From Lycorma delicatula (lineage: Eukaryota; Arthropoda; Insecta; Hemiptera; Fulgoridae), in the NCBI RefSeq assembly GCF_047948215.1, contig NC_134456.1:62701529-62765528 (forward strand): 64,000 nucleotides of DNA, given 5' to 3'. Position numbers and translations under genes: made by a program. This document shows positions 24,961 to 35,828 of this stretch, one piece after another. Numbering within the stretch: the first letter of the stretch is position 1; every line of letters begins with the position of its first letter. Below the pieces are notes generated by a model, which was given only the letters and a program-made list of their open reading frames with translations, was not told where the DNA came from and searched no databases.

Positions 24961-25964
24961 TAATTAAAGCCGAGCTTTGTAATGTATTCTACATATATAT
25001 TACGGTTTAGTATTACGGTTATAAATTGATGTAGGTATAAGTAAGGCCAGTGATAATTACCGACACGAAAAAAAAAATTTAATTACTTTCTTAAAGTTTA
25101 CACTAGTTTTCTTCGGGACGCGAAATTTCTCGGGTACGAAATTATGGTATTGTTTTTTTTTTTTATCTACGTGTGTCTTCATCTTGCAAAATTCATTTTG
25201 ATTTTTTCGACAAGCGGTACCGTTTTCTTTACAGTATTTTCAGTACACCGTTCTGGGGCACCATTCGTAATTGCATCCATATTATTCAGTTTTATTGAAT
25301 TTCATTTGCCCGACGTGTAATTGTAACATACTTTCTTCTTTCATAACATGAATAAACCACGGATGTCCGTGTAATAAACGCCCACTTTCAACAGTTAATA
25401 CATCTTTAATTAATTTTAATTTTATTTATCTTTCATTATTAGAAATGAAAGATCGTTTTATTTCATTACTAAATTTGCATTCGTTGTACATTTGTAATGA
25501 ATTCAAATTTAACATTACAATGCAGTGTCTAGCAGTTTGTCATTCATTCTTTATCTAATTGGTTGATATTCAAGAGATGTTTAAAATGTATAATTTATTA
25601 TCGTAATCATTACAATTCTTTTAATTTTAAAACTCTTGGTGTTGGCTAACGTGAGCTTAATTGGATTGATTTTTACTATATAATTATAAATCATAATCAT
25701 GATCTACCAGAAAAAACATTTCCTAACGTAGTATCTTTCTTCCTACAGTCGCTGATATTCCTTTCATAAAGCTGAATATTTGAGATGAGTGATTGGTATT
25801 GTGCTAACTTGGGTCTTACAAACAGTGATTTAATTTATTAACACCCCAAAAATGGGTAGTGTTTTGAGTAAATTGTATGTTAGTATCTAATACTGCCCAG
25901 TAGTATAGTCTTCAATTTTTAATCTTGGATAAGATCGACAACATTTTACTCAATGTTGTCGTTG
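24961..25964. other. AT-rich sequence, no gene seen
   Basis: No supported feature. Confidence 0.55.
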
Positions 25965-27014
25965 TTGTCATACCATCAGTCGTGTCCGACCCTCGGCGAT
26001 TCTGTGGACAAGTTTTCTCCATTCGTTTCTGTCAATGACCGCTTCTTTAAGCTGTTTCATGGCCATGCCCGTGTGTGTTATCTTTGATGGTATCAAGCCA
26101 ACGGGTCTCCTTTTGCCGCTGACCGTACCAAGCATCATTGATTTTTCTAATAAATTTGACCGCATGACGTGTGCGAAGTACGAGAACTTGAGCCGAAGTA
26201 TTTTGCCTTCAAGAAACATTTGACCCACTCTAAAACTGCTTTGTTAGTCATTTTGGCTGTCCATGGTATTCGCTGCCTTCTTCTGCAGCTCTATAGTTCG
26301 AAAGCGTCAATTCTTCTTTAATCTTCCAACTTTCATATCCTTAGATTGTTATGGGGAAGATGATGGCATGGACTTGCCGGCACTTAGTGCCAAGACTAAT
26401 ATCTTTATTTTTCCAGATTCGGTTCATGTTTAATATCGCCTTCGGCCCAATGTTATTCGGCGTCTGATTTCTAGGCTGCATTCACCATTTCGAGTGATCG
26501 TGGATCCAAGAAAGATTAAATTATTGATACACTCGATGTCTTCATTAATAATTGTGATTTTGATTTTTCTACCAGTAGTTGTCTTAATTTTGGTCTTTTT
26601 GTCATTGAGGTGTAGGCCCATTTATTCACTTTCTTCCTTCAATCTCTTTATCAGTGTCTTCATATCATGCTCTGATTCAGCTAGAAGCGTTGTGTCATCT
26701 GCGTAACGGAAATTATTGATATTGCGAACTCCAATTTTTTACTCGATCTTAGATTCCTCCAAGTTTAATTTTCGAATAATTTTCTCTTCATAAATGTTGA
26801 AGAGAAAGGGCGATAAGATACAGCCCTGGCTAACTCCTTGGCCAACTTTAAACGAATCTGTGTCTCCATATACCCTTAGAACTGTGGTCTCGTGGTTGGT
26901 ATGTAATGATCTGATGAGGTGAGTTAAGTATGATGGCACTCCCAGTTTACACAGCTTCTTGTGATAAACACAGTCAAATGCTGTGGAATAGTCGACAAAG
27001 CATAGATAGACGGC
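25965..27014 (-). pseudogene. Non-LTR retrotransposon reverse transcriptase, decayed (RTE/L1-like)
   Basis: Read from 27014 down on the minus strand, the fragment starts within the palm: AVYLCFVDYSTAFDCVYHKK. Then come TVLRVYGDTDSFKVGQGVSQ and GCILSPFLFN (26739-26939). NINNFRYADDTTLLA follows, with the catalytic YADD codons at 26694-26705. Next are GLHLNDKKTKI, NLIFLGSTIT, EIRRRITLGRR, a KCRQVHAIIFPITI...YESW segment and the end block KLVHRIAEGRTRLM. Several stops (for example before the YADD block) and frameshifts break it. The endonuclease domain is absent because the copy is 5' truncated. The enzyme would nick target DNA and prime reverse transcription, but this copy is inactive. Confidence 0.88.
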
Positions 27015-27029
27015 CTATGCTTTGTCGAC
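26991..27029. repeat. Perfect 15 bp hairpin at retrotransposon truncation point
   Basis: gtcgacaaagcatag (26991-27005) and its exact reverse complement (27015-27029) flank a 9 bp loop. The left arm lies within the reverse transcriptase reading frame (FVDYS region). The right arm lies exactly where recognisable element sequence stops. Confidence 0.9.
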
Positions 27030-27295
27030 TGTTACCCACAATAGTTGCCATCGAATTAAATTAACATGATAATTGAAAAAATTACTCTGAGTGGTATTAA
27101 TTTAATTTGATTTTTCATATTTTCTTAATTACCTGTTGTATAACATACATATTTTAGTGAATACGTTAAAAAAAAAAAAAATTACAATGAAATTACTTTT
27201 TTTTTAAATGCATTAATTAATTTACTTTATATTCCCAGTGTGTACATTGCAGTCTGTTTAACTAGCGAACAATAAGCAACCCTCCACGACCCAAT

Positions 27296-27618
27296 TAGAT
27301 GAGGATGATATGTATGACATGTAAATGTGTTTATAATCTTGTACAGACTCAAACCATTCTTGACACATCTCGACCATTAATGTCGAGACGTCATGGTATC
27401 CTCTGTCATGGTCGGACATATCTCGACCATTTCTGAGACGTGTGGTGGTTAATTGAATCCTAACCGCCAAATTGCATCAGTATTCACTGTTTAGTATTAT
27501 CAAATTCTATAAAAGCAACTAACTTTTACTAGGATTTGAACCTGAAAACTTTCGATTTCGAAAATCAGCTGTTAAACAAGTGATTTGAGACGAGTTAACC
27601 ACTAGACTAGCTCGGTTT
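27296..27618 (-). mobile_element. tRNA-derived SINE (family 1), diverged minus-strand copy
   Basis: The complement shows the A-box-like head (tagtctagtggttaact from about 27609 downward), a B box (complement of aggatttgaacct at about 27532-27544), then the body with the complement of gtggttaattgaatcc. It differs from the other copies by an insertion of about 70 bp (27355-27425) that repeats the tctcgaccatt motif, apparently a partial internal duplication. Confidence 0.75.
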
Positions 27619-27764
27619 GAGCTAGTGGATTAATTCAGTTACATTTATTTAATGTAGTAATAAAAAAACGCAGTTTTTATAAAATCGATTAATTTCAAAG
27701 TGTTACTGAATTAAAAATAAAATAAACTGGTAAACATATTTAATTTTATTAAATCAAATGTGTG

Positions 27765-27768
<4 letters not shown>

Positions 27769-27800
<32 letters not shown>
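27769..27800. repeat. TA microsatellite
   Basis: About 16 uninterrupted TA dinucleotides, preceded by a short TG/TA mixed stretch. Confidence 0.95.
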
Positions 27801-27803
<3 letters not shown>

Positions 27804-29959
27804 TTAGGAATGGAATATCCCCCCCACTATTTAATAAAGTAAATTAAAAGTATATGTAAAATAATAAAATTAACATTAACATTCTGTATTTTTATTTACT
27901 TTAGCTGGTGGACCCGCGAATACTAAAATGTTTGCAAATGGATTATTAAGAATTTTGCGTGATTTTACATGTATTGTCATTCGATTTATTTGAATTTTTA
28001 ACTTTATTTATTACGCTAATTTGTAAAATAAAATTTTAAATTTTCACAGTCTATTTTATTCAGTAATTGTTCAGTCTCTTTATCTATTATTGTAGAAATT
28101 AATGAACAAAGGCAGTCAACCAACCGGTTGTTTTTCACACAAGTAACAACGGAAGTTCCAGACACTAAGGAAATGTAAATTGCTTAAAGTCTTCACTCTC
28201 TGATTTTATTTATGTTTATATTTTTGGTTTTGATTATCATGTTATTTATTAAAGTGGTAAAATGTCGGCGTAAAAATCAACATCTTCATTGTCATTTGAA
28301 GATTTACGTAACTTTTATTATTTATTTAGATTATTTTATTGCAATCGTTTGTTATTAGTTGCAATTACTATTAAAATTTTACTTTCCGGGCATCATAGCT
28401 CTCGAGCTTTGCTGCAAGAGGGAAAATATAGTAATCGGTCGAAAAATGGGGTATTTTTGTACATTTCACGACCTTTCGTGACCCAGGGACACGAAAAAAC
28501 AAAAAAGGACGTACACGTATGTGTGCTTGAAGCTTAATAACTATTGACTGGACAAACCGATTTAAATAAAATCTTGCACAGAGAATCGTGTATATAGGGA
28601 AATTTGTTGGTAAAAGTTTGGGGTCAATATCTCTAAGGGGATGAGTAGATAGATTGTTTGGGGTCAATTTCCTCAAAATTTTGCAAACAAAACCCTACTT
28701 TGTATAAGTCCTGCATATTTGTGTACTTGATTATCTTACCGTTTTTAAAATTAAAAATAAATGCCCCAAATTATATATATTTATTTATAGCTATATATTT
28801 TACTACATATTTTACTTAAGCTATATTTTTATTTATTGCATATTTTTAACCGAATTTGTTTTTTGTCGCCCAACAGTAGTGGAACGCTCCAAAAAAAAAT
28901 TCTTTGGGCGTAGAGGAGCCGATTAAATTATAAAAATATTGTTTTTTGGAATTTTTTGTAACTTTTTTTTGTTTTATTTAAACTTTTAAACATTACCATA
29001 TAATTTCATCATTCACCCGCTCCCCCAAAATATAAATTCAGCGGAATTTTTTTAATTTCTTCCATGTAACATAGTAAACATATACAAATAAGAAAAAGAT
29101 TGAAAAAGATGATTTTGGAGATGGGGATCAAAAAAGATAAAACAGTATCGACTTTTTAACTTTTCAACTTTTTTAACTTTTTCATGTATCATTATGCAAT
29201 TATAACATTTTTTTTTTGACAGCTTTTTTATTCTAAACTGTAGGCCTTTTTGGGACTTAATTACGTCAGTAATCTATAATACATAAGGAATAAGGATATT
29301 GAGAACTGGATATAAGTAGACCAGTTACAGTAATGGTTAATGTACTGACTTAGACCAACAGGTTTCCGGTTTGAATTCTCGGCTAGTCACCTTTTCATCT
29401 ATCATTTCATTTTCTTCCTTTAATACGTTTGTAATATTTAAGAGGTTTTAATAATAAAATAAGTAGAATGCAAAGTATATTTTCTATGTACGCAAGAAAA
29501 CGTTTTTTTATTTATTTACAGTACACCGGTATTTATCAAATCGTATAATATGGATAAACACTCGACTATGTTTTTATTAAATTTTTCCTTTTTCTGTTAT
29601 TCTGTGATTCTGTTTAATTATACACTCAATTATTTTGATGTATTTTTATTTCTTCTATATTTAAAATTCTGAAATAATACTTCTTAAGATTTTTAATTAC
29701 AGTGCAGTAGTACTTAAAATACTGCAGAATACTACTAACGAAACTACGACAGTGAAAAGTGAAGTCGTTAAGTTAGCGGTTTTAAGATAATGAGAAAGAG
29801 TGTTGTTCGAGAATTCGTAATGGTGTTTTTCTTTTTAAACTCTTATAATTTTTAATTCTAAAATGTGAAATGGGAAATCTTATTTAATAAGCCTTATTAG
29901 GCTCCAAGTTTAATATTTAGGTTGTACAGTTATTTGTTTAACGAAGGTTTTCATTTCAC
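27801..29959. other. No gene seen; possible old repeats
   Basis: The block 28365-28690 (ctctcgagctttgctgcaag, then ggggtcaatatctctaagg) looks like an interspersed repeat by composition, but has no second copy in the window. At about 29340-29395 a tRNA-like B-box phrase ggtttgaattctcggct suggests a third, poorly preserved SINE. Nothing else was supported. Confidence 0.4.
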
Positions 29960-30197
29960 CAATATCAGGATCTTTGTTTATCTTGCGGGGAGCTCGACAC
30001 TCCGGAGCACGTCGTGTTTGCCTGTCGGACCTCGTACAGGGAGCGCTTGCAATCTCGAGTCGATTACTGGGCCACTTACAGTAGAGACCATCGTGGGCCG
30101 TATGTTGGCGAATGAGGTACAATTCCGTACTATATCTGATTTTATTACACGGGTCCTTCAACAAAAGGATAGGGCTGCTGGAGCAACGACGGGATGA
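29960..30197 (+). pseudogene. R1-type retrotransposon ORF2 C-terminus, frameshifted
   Basis: The first frame gives LCLSCGELDTPEHVVFAC (29972-30028). This is the CCHC zinc-binding signature (C-x2-C-x8-H-x4-C) found at the end of R1/Jockey-type ORF2 proteins. A frameshift near 30065 moves to the frame GPLTVETIVGRMLANE...FITRVLQQKDR, which stops at 30195-30197. The pairing of a zinc motif with a (V/I)xRMLANE...VTRVLQxKE tail is typical of the R1 clade. The fragment is 5' truncated and followed by its own 3' untranslated region. Confidence 0.8.
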
Positions 30198-30547
30198 GGG
30201 ACAGTTCCCTGCTGAGCTTTTATTCGTTTGTGCATGCACAGATGGGTAGCAGTGATGATGGACGGGAACTCCCTCGTCTTCTTGCAGAAAAGACCGTAGT
30301 CCCGGCGAGAATGCTCTTTTGGGTGTTCTCGTTTGAGGCAAACAAGATATAAAGACCGAGTCCCAGCTCCTAGGGTGGAAGAACAGGAACGACATTTTCG
30401 GGCCTGGTAACCCTACTCTGGTAGTTAGAGGCAGGCATTAATAGTTAAGATCCAGCCGGCTTGTTAGAGTAAAAGGACACTCCCCCGGATTGTGTTATGC
30501 TTTACTGTGGAATCCCATTCGAGGGAGAGGGAGAAAAAAACGTATAA
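30198..30547 (+). mobile_element. R1-like element 3' UTR, copy 1
   Basis: GC-rich non-coding sequence follows the ORF2 stop. It includes gaccgagtccc (30354-30364) and ends in gaaaaaaacgtataa (30533-30547). The same two blocks in the same order end the next unit downstream (31266-31276 and 31393-31407), which defines this as the shared 3' end of one element family. Confidence 0.7.
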
Positions 30548-31035
30548 CGGACAGGGGGAGAACCTACATCTCCGGGTGCGAGTTGATAGCAGTGCGGTTG
30601 AACTGATAGAAAGGACATCGCCGAAAAGGTAGATGGTGCCAGTACGGTTCTAACGGGAAGAGGCGGCCGAAGGGTTACGTTCCTAAAGAAACTTCGTCAG
30701 GTTACAGGGAAGTCGGTCTCACTAGATATACTATCCATGCGGTCGGCATTTGTGGCGACGCAAGTGGTCACCTTGACAGTGCCGCCCATCTTGGCGGACA
30801 AGCTTCTGTCCGATGGGCGAATTCGAATTGGATGGTCTGCCGGATAATGAGGCGCACCTTTGATGATTTATATTTTCGGTGTTAGAATCCAGGTCGCAGC
30901 GGCCATTGCTTTACTTGTGCCGAGCCTGGCCACTTGGGAAAGAAATGTATGCAGGAGCCTCGGTGTCTCACATGCAAATTACATGGACATGGACCTGGAG
31001 GCTGTAGATGTAAGGCGACTTCGCCCACGTCATGA
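30548..31035 (+). pseudogene. R1-like ORF1 (gag-like) fragment with two CCHC knuckles
   Basis: Frames around 30680-30850 give LRQVTGKSVSLDIL, MRSAFVATQVVTLTVPPIL and ADKLLSDGRIRIGW, the conserved block just before the zinc knuckles in R1-type ORF1. After a frameshift and a stop come CFTCAEPGHLGKKC and CLTCKLHGHGPGGC (30907-31017). Both fit C-x2-C-x4-H-x4-C exactly. The frame ends at 31033-31035. ORF1 proteins bind element RNA into a ribonucleoprotein. The upstream half is missing or scrambled. Confidence 0.8.
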
Positions 31036-31407
31036 ATCCGCTGGAGAATACACAACAAAGATGTAGTGTCTATAGGGGACAGCCCCCATCCAGGAAGGGT
31101 GGGAGTCTCGGCGTCCCACCACCAATGATCGGGTGGAGACTCCGTTGCAGACGCCACTGGGGGGAATGCAAAACTGCAGTTCCGGTCGGAGATTCCTCCA
31201 AGGGTTCTCCATTAGAGAATCCCTTAGGGGTTTTTCCCCCGCTAGAGGCATGGCATGTAACACAAGACCGAGTCCCGGCTACCTGGTTGGTGCCTAGCGC
31301 CCTACCGAGGTAGTTTGAGGCGAAAGCACCCCTCAGAGCTGAGGTTATGCGTAATTGGGGATCCGGCTCTGGGTGGCGAGGAGATTACAGACGAAAAAAA
31401 CGTATAA
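31036..31407 (+). mobile_element. R1-like element 3' UTR, copy 2, joined to ORF1 fragment
   Basis: Directly after the ORF1 fragment comes 3' UTR-like sequence, with gaccgagtccc at 31266-31276 and the end gaaaaaaacgtataa at 31393-31407. The whole ORF2 of more than 3 kb is missing, so this unit is an internally deleted copy. Open frames on both strands here (up to 93 codons) are by-products of high GC and are not claimed as genes. Confidence 0.65.
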
Positions 31408-34163
31408 GTAAGTTTTCATCACCCTTCATCGGTAATCTAGCTAAACGGATTTTGTTTAAAATGTTAGTTACGCTCGGCACATAATTTCTTAGTTATACAC
31501 AAGGCTATTTCTTTAAAATCCCAAACTCAGACTCCGTTTGATATTTAATTTATTATTTGATGTTACTTTTTTTCTTTCACATATTTTTTTATTCTGAAAG
31601 CGTTGCTATTTTACTGAAATTAAAAAAAGTCGGCAGTTATAACCTTAGCTAGAATTGAAAAATGTGTGATTTATACTATGCTGTTCACTTATTTTGATTT
31701 TAATATTCATTAAGAAGTAAATAATTATTTATTACTCTATTGTGCTAATTTTTTTATTTTTTACTATGTTTTTCTTCCTAAACAAATTATAAATTTAAAT
31801 TATAAAAGTTTGTTTTGTATATTATGAAATGAAAGAGTAAGATTTCTTTTTCATATGAAATTTGATGTATTAAATTTAAAAACTGTTATATTACGTTTTA
31901 ATTCATTATTTAACTTCAACATCGTCTTTTCAATTAATTTATATATCTTCTGTGAAACTTTATGTACAATTAAAATTTTTTAAATTTACATTTAAATTAA
32001 TTTTATCTATCTTTAATTTTATATATTTATCTGTAATTAAAGGATAATTAAAAAAAAGAATTCTCTTGGTTGTTGGGGATTTATGTAACTATGTTAGTCA
32101 CATTGTGATTTTTATGTGACTGATACACTAAAGAAAAATGTTAGTTTTTTATGGATATGATGTAATTTTATTTACGATTACGTAATTTATTTTCATTTGC
32201 AGTCTATTTCGTTTACACGTTTTCTGAAATGTGATAAAATTGATTGTCTTGATCTCAGTTGTAATTTAAAATAAGTTATTTAAATTTTTATTCGTTATAA
32301 TGAAGTTTTACTAGTTTTTTGTGATTATTTTGATTTTTAAATGTTAAAAAATTAGATATTTTCTTTTTTGTCCTAAGAAATGGAATAAGTTTTGCCAAAA
32401 ATGTGTTAATCGACATGGAAAAAATTTCATTTGATCACTCTATTCGACTTTTACTTCAAATCTGAATGAGAATCGAACCTCATTCAGATTTTAAGAAGCC
32501 TCATAAATCATCATTTGTTCCGAATTCTTTGGCTTTGTAATGAACAGTAAAAACTATTTTTAATTTTTTTTAAAAAGAAATTGGACGTTGTCCTACAATG
32601 TCCTGATATTGAGAAAAGAATTATTATACGTGACGAAAAATCAATGTACGAGTACATAGTTTATAAGAGATATATCATTAACGTATAGATTTTCAACGTT
32701 TGTAAACGAAAACTGAACACTTATATTATTGACCTTTGCCATTCTAAATAAAACACGACGAGATTTGTGCAGTTAATATAAAATAATTAAACAATGCAGC
32801 GGCCACACAATTTTGAGGTAATGTCTATACAATCCTAGAATGATTTTCTTTCTAGAGTTACAAAAAAATTTTTTTTTTAATTTTACAAAAAATCTTCTTT
32901 CTCGCCGAAAATATATATCGCCCGCTATCATCTCGCGCTTGGAAGAATTGGTAACGTTACTTTTTAATAAACGATTGTATGTCTTTTAGTATGGAAAGCA
33001 AGCGTCCTGTCAATTAAAAATATGTTTTCCTTTATTTTTCCTACCACATCCCGCACATGACAAATAAAAAATATTAAAACGTTTCTTGTGTTTTTTTCAT
33101 GTTATACATGAAAAAATTTTAAAAATACTTTCTAAAACAAAATTTTTGAAAACATTTATTTAATAACTAAATTGTATAGAATGTGTATTTATATTAAAAA
33201 TACTTAATTGCCTTAAAATCATTTCTTAATTAATAATAGGGAATAAATTGTACATAAATAAAACAAGCCAATGTTTTAGTGTTTCAGGTTAAATAAAGTT
33301 AATTTTTTTATTTTTGTTTATTTATTTCTGTTAGTATTTTGGCTACATTTTATCAGGTATTTCATCATTAAACATTTTAAAAACCGTTTCTATTATTGCA
33401 AGTAAAACCTTTGTAATGGTTGATTTTAATTAAGATAAGGTTCATTGCTCGCTTTTGGTTAGATTATGATCATTGAAGTGAATTATAGACGATCAGAAAC
33501 GTCAAGCCTAAATAGAGAATTGAACGTACATCTTTGTCAGTTACTTTGCTAATCAAGCAACCCTGGGGGCAAAAATATTCTAATAATTGTTATTTCTAAT
33601 ATTTTGTGTTATTTTAATTAAATAATTATAAACGGTTTCTTTTAGCATTGACTTATTTTTACATAATCCAGTTCATTAAGAATTAAATTGTAAATTCACT
33701 TAGATACATTTCTTGTTTAAACTGCAGTTAGTGAAGGAAATGTAAAATAATTTAATCTATAAAAAAGATTTGACGCTTTTGTGTGTTTATGTAGGGTATA
33801 CCAGGAACGTCTAATATCTTTAGAATGTATATTCATATTATGCTAATGTTATTCTCTGTTACAGTAATTTTTTCTGTTACTCGTATATTTCGTAATTCAG
33901 TGGCTTATAAATGTACAGTATCAGTTAAAATCTAGATATCTTTATAAAAGAACGAAGGATTTGGTACAGAAAAAAGTAGTAGTTTTTGTGACAATTTTTT
34001 TTAGTTTTGATAGTGACGAAATATCGTTTATTATATTTTGTTAGTTTTTTTAGTAATTTTCTGAAAACTATATTATAATGTAAACCTTTTTTAATATATT
34101 TGCATTTTAGAAGGATGGGTAGACATGGCAATAAACCGATGGATATTTTAACCGTTAGACTAA
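31408..34163. other. AT-rich sequence, no gene seen
   Basis: Includes a perfect 13 bp hairpin (32458-32470 with 32479-32491, 8 bp loop). It also includes a tRNA-like B-box phrase on the minus strand near 33515-33535 that is too decayed to call. No coding feature was found. Confidence 0.5.
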
Positions 34164-34560
34164 TTGTGCAGACAACAGATTGGAAACAAGAGCTCTAGGA
34201 TTTGTCCAATCGCAGCTTCATCAATACAAATTTTCACTGGACATAAAAGTCCTGTTATAATTATCGGTAATTTATTACAGTTAAATAAAATTAACGGAAT
34301 CGAGAATGGAAAAAAGGTATTAGGAAGAATTATGGATGGTAAGACAAAAGAAGAATTTACCTTAAGAGGAATCACAGTACACGACTAATATTCCTACACA
34401 GAGGAAAGTTCGAGGACCCCTTTAGACACAGAGAGCCTATCACGCCTACAATCCTTTGGAGATTGGATCATTTTTTATGTAGATAAGAGCGCGCGTTATA
34501 TTGTTCGACGATTTTGCGTTAATTTCCTTATACATATTCTCAAACAAAAAACGGGTTTTT
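34164..34560 (+). other. Unresolved block with a 74-codon open frame
   Basis: A + frame (34164-34388) encodes a segment including SIQIFTGHKSPVIIIGN and NKINGIENGKKVLGRIM. A minus frame covers the same DNA. The block is less AT-rich than its flanks and could be decayed coding sequence, but no domain is recognised. It ends about 90 bp before the Tc1/mariner element and need not belong to it. Confidence 0.25.
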
Positions 34561-34652
34561 CCTCCAGAAATTATAAGGTCGATCCAAAAAGAGGTATAGA
34601 TTCTATGGGAGACGTTTTGCCCAATCCCGGATGAAAAACTACAACAGAATTA

Positions 34653-35828
34653 CAGTGCTTTTGGAAAGTCGCTTTGCAGTATGCTTTAGAATTATATGGT
34701 GCATTCTTTTTTTTCAGCATAGGACGAACCAAAACGTCAGTTGTTGAGTTGTGATTGAACATGTTTCGTTACTTTTCGTGATTTTTCGTGAATCAATAGT
34801 TGCGAGAAACGTAATGGTTCTTTCGATAGAGGAACGCATTTTTCTCGATGGAACAGGCCTTTCGTGAAGGTAACAAGTATACTAATTTAGTGAAGCACAA
34901 GTTTTCTGAAAAGTTTCCAAATACTCCTTTTCCTAACAGCAGTGCATTTCGAACTCTTATCGAAAAATATCGGGTATCAGGCTCTGTTGATCTAAATGAG
35001 GAACCACTCAAACTAAAAGAATAGAAGCTGCTTTGATATTTCGGTTGCTGTGGCCGAAAGTCCATCAAAGTCAATGTGTTAGCACAGCAACAAGATATCA
35101 GACTTACTACCGCACGTAAACGTATAAGAAAAGAACTGAACGTTTTTTTACAGATGAAGCGTGGAGGATATATTAATTCACAAATACACGACTGTAGTCG
35201 ACAACTAACCCCTTGTGAATTACACGAACAATTTTTACACGAAGCGTAAATTGGAGTCTGGTACGATACGAGTAGAACGCGTATTGTCAATTTAATCTTT
35301 TTTGAAAATACAGTTAATAATGATCGTTATTGTCCTGTTTTAACAAACTTCATTACTCGGTTAACAAAAGTGGAAATGAGTCCCAACAGATGGTCTAACA
35401 GTTGTTCCCAACAAGATGGCACCACAACGCACACAGCTAACAGACAAGACAATGTTTTTTTAAGAAATTTTTTTAGTGAACAAATCATTTCGAGGGGTTT
35501 GTGGCTTGTACGATCGCCCATCCCCAGCGAATAAGCAGTGTATTCCAACAGACCATACACGATTGACGAACCGAAAACCGCAATAACGGCATACATACGA
35601 GACATTCCAGTACATCGGCTGGTTAAAGTGTTAGAAAACAAACTGAAACGTGTACAATGTTGTATTGATGTCGGAGGAGCTCATTTTCAACACCTTTTAT
35701 AATCTGTTCCACTTATTGTAATATCCGTTTCTATAAAATAATGAAATAAAAATACTAAGAATTAATTACGAAAGTTTCTTCATTACACTTCCACAATTCC
35801 AACGCACAGCAACTTTCCGAACGCTCTA
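34653..35828 (+). mobile_element. Tc1/mariner-superfamily DNA transposon, decayed but with both ends
   Basis: An element of about 1.18 kb is flanked by TA (34651-34652 and 35829-35830). Its terminal inverted repeats are still recognisable: the left starts cagtgcttttggaaagtcgc (34653) and the complement of the right reads tagagcgttcggaaagttgc. They agree at about 18 of 23 positions including the TA. Insertion at TA and a length near 1.2-1.3 kb fit Tc1/mariner elements. The transposase inside is broken, so the element cannot move by itself. Confidence 0.8.
34803..35701 (+). pseudogene. Tc1/mariner-type transposase pseudogene
   Basis: Conceptual reading shows VLSIEERIFL at the start, then a helix-turn-helix region (KFSEKFPNTPF, FRTLIEKYRVSGSV), ERFFTDEAWRIY (the first catalytic Asp in FTDEAW), and NRWSNSCSQQDGTTTHTANR (the second Asp in QQDG). 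Then come FSEQIISRGLWLVRSP, RPYTIDEPKTAITAYI and VLENKLKRVQCC...VGGAHF near the C-terminus. These match the order of insect Tc1/mariner-related transposases of the DDE superfamily, about 330 residues long. At least eight stops or frameshifts separate the pieces. Confidence 0.82.

Noticed and set aside
30860..31313. Several overlapping open frames of 68-93 codons on both strands
   Set aside because: They are shadows of the GC-rich R1-like ORF1 fragment and 3' UTR. The real ORF1 signal (two CCHC knuckles) is in a different frame.
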